A stretch of DNA of 64,000 nt, taken from the NCBI RefSeq assembly GCF_000283155.1, contig NW_004454177.1, forward strand, positions 2,659,785 to 2,723,784. Reading direction: 5' to 3'. The notes beneath the pieces are model-generated. The model did not search any database and had not been told where the DNA came from. It was given only the letters and a program-made list of their open reading frames with translations. Each line of letters begins with the position of its first letter. The first letter of the stretch is position 1. The position numbers and the translations under genes are program-made. Below are positions 48,865-59,689 of this stretch, piece by piece. This stretch comes from Ceratotherium simum simum. Lineage: Eukaryota; Chordata; Mammalia; Perissodactyla; Rhinocerotidae.

Positions 48865-50819
48865 AGGGATGGGGAAGTCAAGGCAGCCAGCGCCCGCGAG
48901 GGTGCGTCCCCTTCCGCGCCGGCGGGCACACCTCGTCGGCCACCCTGCAGCGATCGAGAGTTGCGTGGGGCTCAGCCGCTCGTCTTCGCTGGACTTAGTT
49001 GTTGCCTCTGATGGGTCCTGCCGAGCGCGTCCTAAACCGTGGCCAGTCTCCTTTCCTGACTGCACAGCCCCCTGTCCCCCCAAACGACCACCACCCCCGC
49101 CCCTGGCCGCATCCCCACCTCTGAGTGAGAGCCGAGAGCACAGCGACCAAATTCGAGTCCAGATGAACCCGCCCCCATTGTGAAACTCCATAGTTGCAAC
49201 TACTCTGGGCACCAACACGCGTTTGAAGTGGCCGCCGCCAACAACTACCCTTGATCGAGCTAAACTGCCCCTGCCCCAAGCACGGTAAACACACACCCGG
49301 CACAGAGGCAGTAAAAGCAAGGGTCCAATTGACAAGGGACTTGCCACACCTGGATAGTCACGAAGTTACACAATGGTTGCTTGCACATACAAATATCTGT
49401 GCCTGACACAGGGCCCCAGCATGGTGGCTTGCTGGTGACCCCTCCGGGGTGACCAAGCGCTGAGCCACCCTACCACAGCCGCAGAATGGACATATATACT
49501 AGTCCCTTCAGCCCGCAGCTAACACTGCTACAAGTCCCTTACCCAAGAGTATAAAGCTAGCCGCTGGGGTCAGCGGGGGCAGACACCCAAAGAGTGGAGA
49601 AGACACACTTTAACCCTAAATTCAGCTTGAAGATCCAGACCCTCTTTAAACCACAAGGGGATAAAACTTCTGCACTTCGAACTGCTGAGGTACACCCAGG
49701 GTAAATATTTCTTTTGCAGGTTTGTGGGAGCAGCCAAGGCCTATCCACTGTGGCCTCCTCTATTTCAGTTTCTGTTTCCCTGTGCTCTGGACTTAGATCC
49801 TGGTGTTTGATAAGACTAAAGACACAGGGAGCATGGCTGAAGAAAATAGTACTTCTATCCTTGCATACAAGCCATTGGTTTAGAGCAAGGACGGAATGGT
49901 CAGTTCAGCTCCCCCAAAATGCTCCTCGTCCTCAACGAACCACAGTAGCTTGATTTCTACCCCTGCTGTCTCTAGTACTCTCCACGTAGCTAGCAGAGTG
50001 CCCTTCCCTTACCCGGCACCACCAGTGACAACCTGCCAAAGGAGGGACAGCCTCGCCTCACCTCCCTAAATCCAGCATTCTACCAGCCTCCCCCACCCCA
50101 TGCCAAGACTTGCTGGGGACTGGCCTCAGCTTCTGCAGTCCCCACCTCCTCCCACCCCCGCTTTCTCCCTCAGTCAGATCTCCTCAAGTCTTTCTATCCA
50201 TCTCAACATAATCACAGAACCACCCAGTTCTCCCCACCAAGCAAATCATTTATCCTCTGGGACAGCCCTGAACCACTGCCAGCCCCCACTCCCCATCTAG
50301 ACCAGCGCTACGTCGTCAGCATCATTGTACCAGGAGTGGACCACCCTGTGACCTCCTGAGACCAGCATCAGAGACACCTCTACCCCCATTTAACCCCTAA
50401 GGGAAAACGAGAGGAACAGGGCTAAAGTCAGAACACCTGTAGATGATTCAATTATTGTTTTTTTCAACATATATTTAATGTAGAGAACCTTCTCTACAGG
50501 GGCAATCGTCAGAGTCCCAGCAGAAAACAGAGACACGTGTCCCGTTAAGTGTGGATTTGAAGCTAGGGAGCTGCTTTTCCCACACAAACCACTGGCTGGA
50601 GGTTCAGATGGCAATTTCCAGGGAAGGATTCATAGAGCCAGGCCAGCTCCTTGCTGAGTGTGATTTTGATTTGCAACTTGGTTGCTGGAGAACTGGCAAG
50701 AATGCTCAAATATAGTTAATTTACTCCTTGAAAGCCCTCCTCTGTAATCATTATCCACATTCCAAGCCATTCTCAGGTGGAATACCAGCAAACCCCAAGA
50801 CTGAGTGTGCCTCTTAACC

Positions 50820-51160
50820 ACAGGGCATGGTGGAAAGCACACAGAATTCTGAGTCAGAAGGTTCACTTTTTAACTTTGGGGACTTGGCCAAATAACCTCT
50901 CCAAGCTTTAACTTCTCATCTGCAAAATAAGGATCTTGATCCTTACCTATTGCACAGGACTACTGAGAGTACCAGATGAGGTAATGTATATAAAATAAAA
51001 TAACTGTGCAAATTGTGAAGGCCCCAGATAGGAGTTTCATATGCAGGCATTGGAGACTTGGATCTAGTCCTGGCTTTGCAACCAAGTTGCTGTGTGATTT
51101 TGTCTGGTCATCTCTGTGGGCATTGGTTTCTTCGTATGTGAAATGAAAAGAGACCTTGCA
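50820..51160 (+). mobile_element. two MIR SINE fragments (sense)
   Basis: The first (about 50825-51020) shows GAATTCTGAGTCAGAAGGTT, TCTCATCTGCAAAATAAGGA and CCAGATGAGGTAATGTATAT. The second (about 51030-51160) shows GGATCTAGTCCTGGCTTTGC and TGTGTGATTTTGTCTGGTCA. Both run tRNA-like head to tail. Confidence 0.7.
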
Positions 51161-51789
51161 ACCCTGATCATCCCCGCCCTCTTCAGGTCACCCACCTGGG
51201 CATGAGATGGGAGCAGCCACAGGCCAGGCCGCCCAGGACAGGGGTAGGACTTGAATTGTGCAACTGAGCAGGGTGTTCCTCCTAGCTTCAAAACCCGATC
51301 TGGGTTGTAAACAAGCCACCACTTCCTCCATGCCTCCAAAATAACATCAGCGTTGGGGTGGGAATGTAGACAAACAGAAGGCAGGAACTGAATCCTCCTG
51401 TACCCCGTCTTGCATGGCCTTGCTCTTCATGCACCCCAACATCACGAGGAAAATCACCACGCATAGGAATTTCATACTAGACTCACAGCTGTGCATAAAA
51501 ACATCTTGAGCCTATGGTCAGACTTTAAACTGCCCTCCTCTATCCTTCTGCCCATCCTAGGCCATCCTGACCTAGGGCTGAAGATGGGGCTGGGGAAAAG
51601 TCACCCAGAGGTCACAGTGTCCCACGTTTTTATTCAGATGGAGTCACATTTAAGGACAGCCCCGAAGAGAAGGGGGAAAAGCCCCAAAACCTAACTGGAC
51701 TTCTTTCTGTTGTTCTCCTCGCCCCTCATGGCCTTCCCAAATGCTGGGACCTGTCTGCTCACTGTCCCCTCAGCCTCTGGCCTGGCCAC

Positions 51790-52060
51790 TCCTATTCATC
51801 CTTCAGGTTCCCAGAGGCCTCCCTCTGCACCTAGCCTAGGTTACATCCCCTCCCTCTAAGGCTCTAAGTCCCCTGCAGTCTTTGATACTTCCTCTCTGGT
51901 CACTTTACTTCACCTCATCTTCCTCTTAAACTACAAGCAGCAGAGGGCAACACCAGGTTTGTCTTCCTCAGGTCTATGTTCCCAGTGCCCAGCATAACCC
52001 TGGCTCATGGTGGGTGCTTCGATTTTTATAGAATGTATGTAGATGAATGAAAGGGAGGGG
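51790..52060 (+). mobile_element. L2 3' end (sense)
   Basis: TCTTCCTCTTAAACTACAAG, GTTCCCAGTGCCCAGCATAA and CCTGGCTCATGGTGGGTGCT, followed by an AATGTATGTAGATGAATGAA end, match the L2 terminus. Confidence 0.65.
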
Positions 52061-52484
52061 TGACCCCCTTCTTTGCCCTGGAGTGAGGGTTGGGAGTGGT
52101 TAAGGGGCCAATGTAGTTGAATCTCACATCTTTCCTTACCACTCTATGCCCTCCACTTCTTTCTCGCAAAGCTGCCTCTCGTAGTCACAACCAGGCTTCT
52201 AAGTCACTGAAGCTCAGAAAGGGACTCGCCAACACTTGGCGGTGAACTTTTTCCCTCTTGCACACCACTTTAGCCAAGTAACTACCATTTACCTCACTAG
52301 CCAGGAATGCCCCAAAGAAATAACTCTTTCTTTTGCTGTTGCCAAAAATTCCTTTAGTTAAGGCAAAGTCCAGGATAACTGATGAGGTTTAAATACAGGC
52401 GCATCCAGAACATAGAACAAGTAACTTATGTTCTCACTCTTGAATAAATTAAATTCAAAGAGGAGGTTCTAGAAATAGTAGTAA

Positions 52485-52715
52485 CTTACTTTTGCATAGC
52501 AGTGATTTACATTTGCATAGTATTACAACAGTACTAGCTGTCAGATTCCATCTCACAGCAACCCCTTGAAGTGGGCCAAAGAGGAATTATTGACACCCCA
52601 ATCTCACAGGGTTTGAGAATTAAGGCTTGGAAAAAAGATTATATGACTTGCCCAAAGTCGTGCAGTTTATAAGAGTTAGATTAAAACCCAAGTTCTCTGA
52701 CTTTTTCTACCACAT
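52485..52715 (-). mobile_element. MIR SINE (antisense)
   Basis: TTGCATAGTATTACAACAGT, CCATCTCACAGCAACCCCTT, GACTTGCCCAAAGTCGTGCA and TTAAAACCCAAGTTCTCTGA follow MIR in reverse. Confidence 0.75.
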
Positions 52716-53718
52716 CTGATCCCTCCCTTAGGAAGAGAGGAGAAGAGCTGGCGTTTGAGTCCTGGATGGAGTGAGGCAGTGAGAACCAGGGCGGAAGGGA
52801 GAGAACCGAGTTGCTCAGGTCCTCAACTCTTTCTCAGCACGGCTCTGCTTAAACGCCACTGTCCCCCCAGGCACCTAGCTGAGATGTGATGCTCAAGTGG
52901 GGAGTAATGTTACAGAATTCACAAATCAAATCCTGTTTTCTGTCCTTTTCTAGAAGATCAATTTAATGAGGGATTTGGTTTCAAATTTTCAAATGAGGGA
53001 TTCTGGTTCAAAATCTGTGAAGAAGCACAGGCTTCAGAGGCTGGCCTCAGGTTTTGGTTGCACTGCCTACCCTGGGTGTCTTGCCTTGATCCTTCAGAAA
53101 CTCAGTTTCTTGAACTTCTGTAACAAGAAAGTATGTAGACCTTTCTCACAAAGTGTGTGTCGCAAAAACCTAGTAACGTTTGTTATTGTTATGTAGACAC
53201 AAGGATAAGACCTCCTGACTTAAACAATGATTTGCAGAGGGTAGCAGGGAAATTATCTCCTTCCCTGTGAATATAGAAGAATAGGTCTCTCCCTCCTGGG
53301 TTTGGAGTGAATGGGAGGAACTAAAGCTGGAGATTCTTTGAAAACCCCTGAATAATTACATATGGAAGGCTTATACATCCTGTCCCTGAGTCTTTGCAAC
53401 ACAATAACCGGGTGAGCACAGCTTTAGGCGCTAGAGTGGCTGGAGGCACCATCAAGCAGCTTGGGCAAGACTCAGTGCAAGTGCGGGACACTTTAGTTCA
53501 ACAGACGCCCCGAAGCATTCTTGGGGCCAGCAAGACAGGGAGGTAGATGCCCAGGCTGGCTTGTTTGGCCTACCTCTCTCGGATACATTCTAACAGGGAC
53601 CTAGGATCCCCAGAAACCCTCCTTCCATTTTCCTGATCCAGGAAAAATGAAGATAAAAATGCTCCCTGCTCTGGCCATTGTTTACTCTTCAACTAAAAGG
53701 CTGCTTCTTGATTCTGCC

Positions 53719-54175
53719 TGACAAGAGATTTTCACATATTGAGGTATATGGGGTATATTCAGGTTCAAAACTGATTCGGCTTGAACTAAAAAGCCTGACT
53801 TATGGCCTATCAAACATACATTGTACATCTGCTTAACCATTAAAGTAAAGAATACACTCTCTTAAGATAAGAATGCACACTTCCCCTCCTACACCCTATT
53901 GGTAACGCCCGGATTAGTCCCTTTCCTGACATCTCAGTCACGTTGACCTGCTAATTTGCAACTGGATACCTCTTTGAAATTTTGATAAAAATGTATCCTG
54001 GGTGTGTTTAATGTATGTTCTTTGTTCTAAAAAGATGTAAGACTGTACTGAAAACCATGCTTCTCCACAACACTTTCTAAGGCCTTCCTGGGTTATAATC
54101 CTCACTCTGGCTCAAGTAAACTCACCTTATCTCTCTCCTATCTATAGAATGGTCATTGGTTATTTTGCATCGACA
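53719..54175 (+). repeat. 5' LTR of the endogenous retrovirus
   Basis: 457 bases, starting TGACAAGAGATTTTCACAT and ending TTTTGCATCGACA. It pairs with 60639-61112 along its whole length. It lacks an insertion of about 18 bases and a 5-base piece that the 3' copy has, and carries AAGATAAG where the other has AAG. Confidence 0.95.
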
Positions 54176-54177
54176 TT

Positions 54178-54195
54178 TGGCGTAGTCAGCAGGAT
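54178..54195 (+). other. primer-binding site, tRNA-Ser type
   Basis: TGGCGTAGTCAGCAGGAT, two bases after the LTR, is complementary to the 3' end of a serine tRNA (acceptor stem of the GTAGTCG type plus CCA) with one mismatch, A for G at position 11. The tRNA sequence is from memory. Confidence 0.8.
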
Positions 54196-55080
54196 TTCAG
54201 AGAAAGCCACCAGAGACCACCTGGAATCTACACAGAACCAGCATCTGGGCCCATTGAGAAACCCCAGATCACTGCATTCTTCAGGTGACCCTGGTGAGTT
54301 CTCCTGAAACCCAGACCTCTTTATTTTAAGTCAACAGTCCAGAGTTTATTTGAGCTGTTTCAAAGCTTAAGACCAGGTATCTTAAAGGGGTACCGGTACA
54401 TACCCTAGGTCAGAGGAACCTAGGGGGGGTATTCCTAGGAAAGAGAGACCTAGGGGTAATTTCCTAGGCCAGGGGAGCCTAGGGACAACTTTTGGAGTGA
54501 ATAGGGCAGGCTGACCTTTTTAATTTGGCTTTAAATTGAAAAGAATTGGGTTTATAAAGTCTGAACAAACCGCTTGATAGAGAAATGAGAGTCTGAACTT
54601 GTTCAGCCCTGAAGAGAAGGGACACCAGCTCCTCCCAGCCGAAAGGCATTCTCAGGTGACTGAGAACCTAGTGGGAGTGTCTGAGGTGGAGCCTCGAGAC
54701 GGGCAGCAGTTCCACAGGGAACTCCACAATCATTCACATTAATTAATTAACAGCTCATCCGGGAAAGCCCATATAGGGTTGGTCACCCGTGTGCTCTGAG
54801 CCCCCACAGTGGTCTTAGATGGCTGGCAGGGAAAACCGAGGCACGTAAGAGAGTGTTTACAACCTTTCTTTAGGGAGCAGCACTCGCAAGCAGCACACTT
54901 CTGATCCACTACACTGTCCTTAGATGTTGTTCAAACTTTATAGCAAAACAAAACCAAAAGAAAAGCAGGAAATCGAGTTTCTAAAAGCCCAACCAGTTTC
55001 CAAAGGGCCAGCTTTCCCTCTGAAGTCTGGAGACCTGTGCAAGTGCTTAATAAAAGGAGCCTAAGACTGAAAGAAAGAAA
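54196..55080 (+). other. retroviral leader region
   Basis: Non-coding sequence after the primer-binding site. CTG|GTGAGT at 54291-54299 looks like the major splice donor. It contains the CCTAGG array (54404-54483). The base composition is balanced here and turns strongly AT-rich after about 55080. I see no intact gag start. Confidence 0.55.
54404..54483 (+). repeat. six CCTAGG palindromes with 15-base period
   Basis: CCTAGG occurs at 54404, 54419, 54434, 54449, 54463 and 54478, that is, spacings of 15, 15, 15, 14 and 15. The 8-9 bases between them are purine-rich but not identical. It lies in the leader about 210 bases after the primer-binding site. Confidence 0.9.
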
Positions 55081-58000
55081 AAAATGAGAAAAGAAGCTTT
55101 TGCAAACACAAACTGCTAAAATTTTTACAACAGAGGCTATAAAATCTTTGTTGCATCTGTCTGTTGTTTATGTGTGTTTGTCTGTGTATGTTATATGTGT
55201 GTGATATTTTACCTCCGGATGGTATGGTCAAAATTAAGAGCTCTGTTTAATTGGCTTAAAGTAAGTGCTTACATAAATTCTAAATGTAATAGAAATTAAC
55301 CCAAATGTCTTTCAAGTTAACATGATATAAATTAATCTTTGGTAAATGAAAGCTGGTTTATTGAAAAACAAATGATTTAGAAAGATGAAAATAAGTAAGA
55401 GTTTTTGGGTACAATAATTATATTTTATGGTCCGTTTACTTAAACAGCTTCCAAATTCCTTTTGGTAATTTAAAACGTTAGAGTTTTGCTAAATTAAGTT
55501 AATGATAAAAGTTTGTTGAGTATCTGCATCATTTTCAAATAAGATAAAATACTGAAACATTATTGCTAAACGTATCTAAGTTTGTCTACTTTTGGCTTAT
55601 TACCGAAAAACTAAAAGGTGTTTTGGGTCTATTAGTCAAAATGTCTTGTGTTTTATTAAAAGATTGTACTATAAAGTAACATGTTTCCAGAAATTATGAA
55701 AAGTGTTTATAAACTTGTCAAGCCACAGAATGTTAATGTAAAAGAAAGTTTATAACTGCTTACTTAGTTTTAACTTAGAAGTCAAAGCCTATGAGGGTTA
55801 AAAATTCTAATTAATACATGTGATTAAAGTTACTAAAAATTAATAAAGAAAACAGCTCTGTATACAAGGGAAGTAAGATGTATATTTTCAGTAAAGAAGG
55901 TACAAAGAATGGAAATATTTCATTTGGTTGGTTAAGAAAGATAAATTTGTCCTAAAGTACTAGAAAGGAAGAAAGGAAGGCATGAGACAAATTCTGAATG
56001 TAAAAAAGTAAGTGACATGGTTTGTGAAACTAAAACCTTGAGGAGTTTTATACAGGTCAAACTGGCTAACATTAAACTAAATCCAATTAAGTAAATAAGT
56101 TTTAATGTCAAAAGTAAGCTGGTGCAAAATTAGAATTTGGTTTTTTTCTCTCTCTTAGAAGGATAATTTTCTCAAACTTGATAAAGAGGTTATAAAAGGT
56201 TTTTCCTTACCTTTGAGTAAGTCTACCTAAAAGACAGAAAAACTATGTTTTGTTAAAATAATTTCCTATGTTCAAAAAGACTGAGGTCTCTCTAAGTTTT
56301 TAAATGATTTGGGTCTCTCTGTTTGCTTTCAAGATCTTTGGTTAAATGGATAGCTAAGCATTGTTTCATGGGGACCTATGATATTGTGTTGGTGAATGTT
56401 ATTGATATAGGCATTTTGAAATTGTATAACATTACTGAAATTCTGATCTGTCCTGGTTATCAGTTTGGTTCTGGTTATTATTTTAAAGTGTTGTATGTAA
56501 CCAAATTTCTTTGTCCTTTGCCATTTTGGCGTCTTGTTCTTTACAGACAGTTATTTCTTTGCTCTGATGCTTTTGCAAAATATGTTTCATCTTCAGAGAA
56601 GTTCATGGAAAGGACTCTGGCGCTTACTCTAGAATACAGGTTTCTGATAAACTTTCAGATCATATAACTGAACTGGGTAAGAAATCACAGAATTCTAACT
56701 GAAAAACTGATGACTTTGTGAAACTGCTAACAAGATTAAGGTCAAGAATTGATTACACTGGACTGAATGAACTGATGAGAATGATTATAATTTTTATGAC
56801 TTTTGTTTGAAATATTGCTGATTTTTTTAATGTTTTGTTTTCAGATTTAAGGAAAACTTTTTTCTCTCAAGCTAACTGTGGCTTATAGCAATTTGCTAAA
56901 TTATAACTTTGTAAGCAGAATTGAAACATTTATCTTTTTCTCCCTACCTGATCCCTCCAGGATTTGGAAACTCTTAGTGTCTGAGTATTGTTATTTTCAT
57001 GGCAATATAGTCATTTGCATAAGTTCAATAAGAATCTGTTCTCCTTATAACAGGAAACATTGGTTATATTACAAAGGCTTCGAGGAGAACATCATATTTG
57101 AGAAAAACATATAGACTCAGATATGACAAGACAGCTTTTGAGAGACAAAGATTGGACTTTATGGAATAAAGTCATGTGGAAATATTGGCCTCGTACCTTA
57201 TGTTCAGCGTTCCAAGCAGCACTTACTGGATAAGTAAGGAATGTCACTTATCTGGCAGGTGCGAGGAACCTAGAAATATTTTGGGGAACCTTGAAAAGAA
57301 AGGAATTCACCCAAATCTGTAGGTATTGCAGGCAAAGTCTGATGACAAAATCCTTGGCTTGGCTTTCCTGGCCTCGAGAGGCCTTAAAAGTTCAATTTGA
57401 GATTCCTTGTAAAGAGTTCCAGCAAAGCAGATTTAAAAGAGACTGTATGACCAGTTGCTATTCTTGCTGCACTTATGTAAATAATTGAATCAAGTTTTAT
57501 TGAAACTAGACTTATTTTGCAAACCAGTTCATCTTAATTTGGCTACCTTTGGTAAAAATGAAGGTGATTTTAGAGAGAAAAATTGTGTTTCAATAGAAAC
57601 TAGAATACACATTTGTGGGTGTTGCTGTTAATTGTCTTTAGGTTTTTTGTTTTATATGTGTTAATTGGACCAAATCCTGAATTATTCTAGTCTCCTGAAA
57701 TATCTGGCTACAAATCTACAAACTAATGTTTTCAGTTTTTTCCATCATTTTCATTTGGAGTCAGTGAGAACTGAACCTGCCTTTTTCTTCCTGAAGCCTT
57801 ACAAACTGAGGCTGGTGGACTTGATATAAACTTAAGAGAGATTCATGTCTGTTGCTGTGTAAGCAACTCAGAAAGGAACCTGAATACCTGATGGCATCAT
57901 CAGAGACATTTCAAACTGCAAAAGATGCTTTGACTCTGACATCTGGAAATTTTTTTGACTGGCTTCTCATTGAACTCAGAAACTGGTTTATAGTTTGCTC

Positions 58001-58164
58001 CCACCATTAACTTTGTTTTTCTTTTTATTTATTAATTACCTGGTTACTTGCTTCCACAATATAGACCTAACTTTGGGAGCCCACCTGCATCACTGTTTTA
58101 CCAAGAGACTGGTTCAATAAGATGGAACAACAAGATATCCCTCAAGATTGAGGGATCAAACAGC
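55081..58164 (+). other. AT-rich internal block, no recognisable gag or pol
   Basis: About 3 kb of strongly A/T-rich sequence full of stops; the longest frames (56323-56667, 56878-57114, 57291-57488) do not resemble any retroviral protein I know. It leads directly into a polypurine tract and an LTR, so I take it as the interior of a non-autonomous retrovirus-like element. The left border is inferred from the change in composition. Confidence 0.5.
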
Positions 58165-58177
58165 AAAAGGGGTGAAT
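58165..58177 (+). other. polypurine tract of the inner element
   Basis: AAAAGGGGTGAAT immediately before TGATACCGGC has the form of a retroviral polypurine tract next to an LTR start. Confidence 0.6.
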
Positions 58178-58247
58178 TGATACCGGCTCAACACAAGGTT
58201 GACATAAGGGAAGCCATATTGTAGAAAAGAAACCCTATTGTAACTTT

Positions 58248-58549
58248 TGTGTGTGTGTGTGCGAGGAAGATCAGCCCTGAGCTAACATCCATGCCAATCC
58301 TCCTCTTTTTGCTGAGGAAGACTGGCCCTGAGCTAACATCTATTGCCAATCCTCCTCCTTTTTTTTTTTCCCTCCCCAAAGCCCCAGTAGATAGTTGTAT
58401 GTCATAGTTGCACATCCTTCTGGTTACTTATGTGGGATGCCGCCTCAGCATGGCCGGACAAGCGGTGCATCGGTGCATGCCCGAGATCCGAACCCAGGCC
58501 GCCAGTAGCGGAGTGCGTGCACTTAACCGCTAAGCCATGGGGCTGGTGC
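58248..58549 (-). mobile_element. ERE SINE, reverse orientation, inside the inner LTR
   Basis: The reverse complement starts with the tRNA-like head (CCCCATGGCTTAGCGGTTAA). The plus strand shows GAGCTAACATC twice and a GT-rich left end. The target duplication CCCTATTGTAACTTT / CCCTATTGCAACTTT (58233-58247, 58550-58564) has one mismatch. Confidence 0.95.
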
Positions 58550-58586
58550 CCCTATTGCAACTTTGAATGACCTCTGATTAGCCCAG

Positions 58587-58644
58587 ACATGCTCTGTGGA
58601 TTTTATGGCCCCTCAACATGCTCTGTGGATTTTATGGCCCCTTT
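58587..58644 (+). repeat. 29-base tandem duplication in inner LTR U3
   Basis: The unit beginning ACATGCTCTGTGGATTTTAT occurs twice head to tail, almost unchanged. Confidence 0.9.
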
Positions 58645-58817
58645 CAGCTGCTATAAGCTGATAACTTTGTTCTCTTGAGTTCCTTAGGAATGTGATGACC
58701 CCTGGGCAGAAAGTCTATGCTGATAGCCATCATCAAGGACAACTGAAAGATCGGGTATAGTGCTTTGCTCTGGTCTCTGATGCATATCCAATAAAACCAA
58801 AGACTATTAGGAACTAA

Positions 58818-58902
58818 GACCAGATGTCTGCCCCCACCTGGAGGTCAGATGGATGCCCCCACCCAGAGACCAGCTGCCTCCCCAACCCGGAGACCAGCCC
58901 TG
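58818..58902 (+). repeat. three to four 25-base repeats just upstream of the inner LTR TATA box
   Basis: Units begin at 58818, 58843, 58868 and (partial) 58892, each starting GACCAG or GGTCAG and containing a C-rich centre. U3 direct repeats of this kind are often enhancers in gammaretroviral LTRs. Confidence 0.85.
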
Positions 58903-59011
58903 TATATAATTGGCCTATAGTCTTTGTTCTGCAAGATCGTTCTTTGAGACATTAGTTGGCCGTCTTCCCCCTTGCTAGCAAGCTGTAATAAACTGCCCTT
59001 TCTTTTCCACC

Positions 59012-59066
59012 AAAAAAAGAAAGAAAGAAAGGGGGGGGGGAGGGAAGAAGGAAGGAAGGAAGGAAG
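59012..59066 (+). repeat. A-rich, poly-G and (GGAA)n tract
   Basis: AAAAAAAGAAAGAAAGAAAG is followed by a run of G and GGAA units. The left part may be a decayed poly(A) tail of the inner element; the right part is a simple repeat. Confidence 0.85.
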
Positions 59067-59074
59067 ATGAGAGG

Positions 59075-59332
59075 TTGGTAGCCGATTCTTTTCACAGAGA
59101 GCTCCCAGACCTTATGGATCATGGACCTGGAGAATTTGTTTATCAGAAGAGGCATCAAATAAAAGACTCTTTGCAGCCCTGTTGGAAAGGAGTATACCAG
59201 GTACTATTAACCAATTCATGTGCTGCAGAATCAAAAGGCATGGACTCATGGATTCACATTTCTCGTTTTAAAAAGAGGCTTTTCCACCTGAGTGGGTTTC
59301 AGTTCCTATTTCTGATACCCGACTTCAACTGA
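59075..59332 (+). pseudogene. retroviral pol remnant: integrase C-terminal region
   Basis: An 85-codon frame with no proper start and a truncated 5' side. The middle resembles the SH3-like C-terminal part of gammaretroviral integrase: GPGEFVYQKRHQ, then LQPCWKGVYQVLL, then DSWIHISRFKK. The catalytic core, reverse transcriptase and RNase H that should precede it are not present next to it; instead the simple repeat and inner LTR lie there. Non-functional. Confidence 0.8.
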
Positions 59333-59689
59333 CCAATGCAAATATCTCCAAGCCAGGATGAGAAGAAGATGGCATCTGTTATAGATAGCTGTCCCAAGAC
59401 TCCGGACCAGGCCTGTATTCCCAACCTTAAATCTCCTCATTTAAACCTTTGTTATGCTTAAACTATATACCTATTTTATAATTGTTCCATTTAAGGTTTG
59501 TAGAATACTATCATACATAAAGACAGTGATTGATTTGAAACAGACTGGTCTCGAAGGCCAGGCATGGTCTTTATCAGATGGCTCCTAATAGAACTCAATG
59601 GTTATGTGGAACAAATATCTGGCCTTGGCTACTGCCTGGATAGCTAAAACACTGCACCCTGAGCTTCTGTTGGATGCAGGGAAGGATTC

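Larger units (their letters stand above)
48200..49200 (-). promoter_or_regulatory. SORL1: SORL1 promoter CpG island
   Basis: CpG dinucleotides are dense from exon 1 through about 400 bases upstream of the gap, unlike the CpG-poor sequence on either side, so this is a classical CpG-island promoter. I see no TATA box at a suitable distance from the ATG. A GC box read as GGGCGGGG on the gene strand lies at 48857-48864. An E-box core GTCACGTG lies at 48778-48785. The missing 100+ bases probably include the transcription start region. Borders are estimated by eye. Confidence 0.8.
49200..53714. other. intergenic DNA upstream of SORL1
   Basis: Between the promoter and the retrovirus I find only MIR and L2 fragments (50.8-52.7 kb) and unassigned sequence. 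No exon with conserved coding content and no divergent gene sharing the CpG island was recognised. Open frames here are short and look like chance. Confidence 0.7.
58178..59030 (+). mobile_element. inner LTR (U3-R) ending at poly(A)-like tract, interrupted by an ERE
   Basis: Starts TGATACCGGCTCAACACAAG and is unrelated to the outer LTRs. It has a 29-base tandem duplication (58587-58644), three 25-base direct repeats (58818-58891), a TATA box TATATA at 58903 and a poly(A) signal AATAAA at 58987. About 20 bases after the signal an A-rich tract begins (59012-59030) instead of a U5 region. The ERE at 58248-58549 splits U3. An LTR that stops at its polyadenylation site suggests a LINE-copied retroviral RNA, although a deletion is also possible. 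Confidence 0.7.

Noticed and set aside
48060..48929. 289-codon minus-strand frame spanning exon 1, the N gap and beyond
   Set aside because: Only the part from 48536 to 48261 is SORL1 coding. Upstream residues cross the gap and 5'UTR; downstream residues read past the splice donor GTGAGC into the intron.
48274..49347. Long frames on both strands in the CpG island (for example 48274-49011 plus, 48520-49347 minus)
   Set aside because: They run through 100 N, have low-complexity Arg/Pro/Ala/Gly composition typical of GC-rich promoter DNA, and resemble no known protein. No divergent gene is supported.
56323..56667. 114-codon frame in the retroviral AT-rich block as a viral or novel gene
   Set aside because: Its composition is that expected from T-rich DNA, no retroviral domain is visible, and its start is not an ATG.
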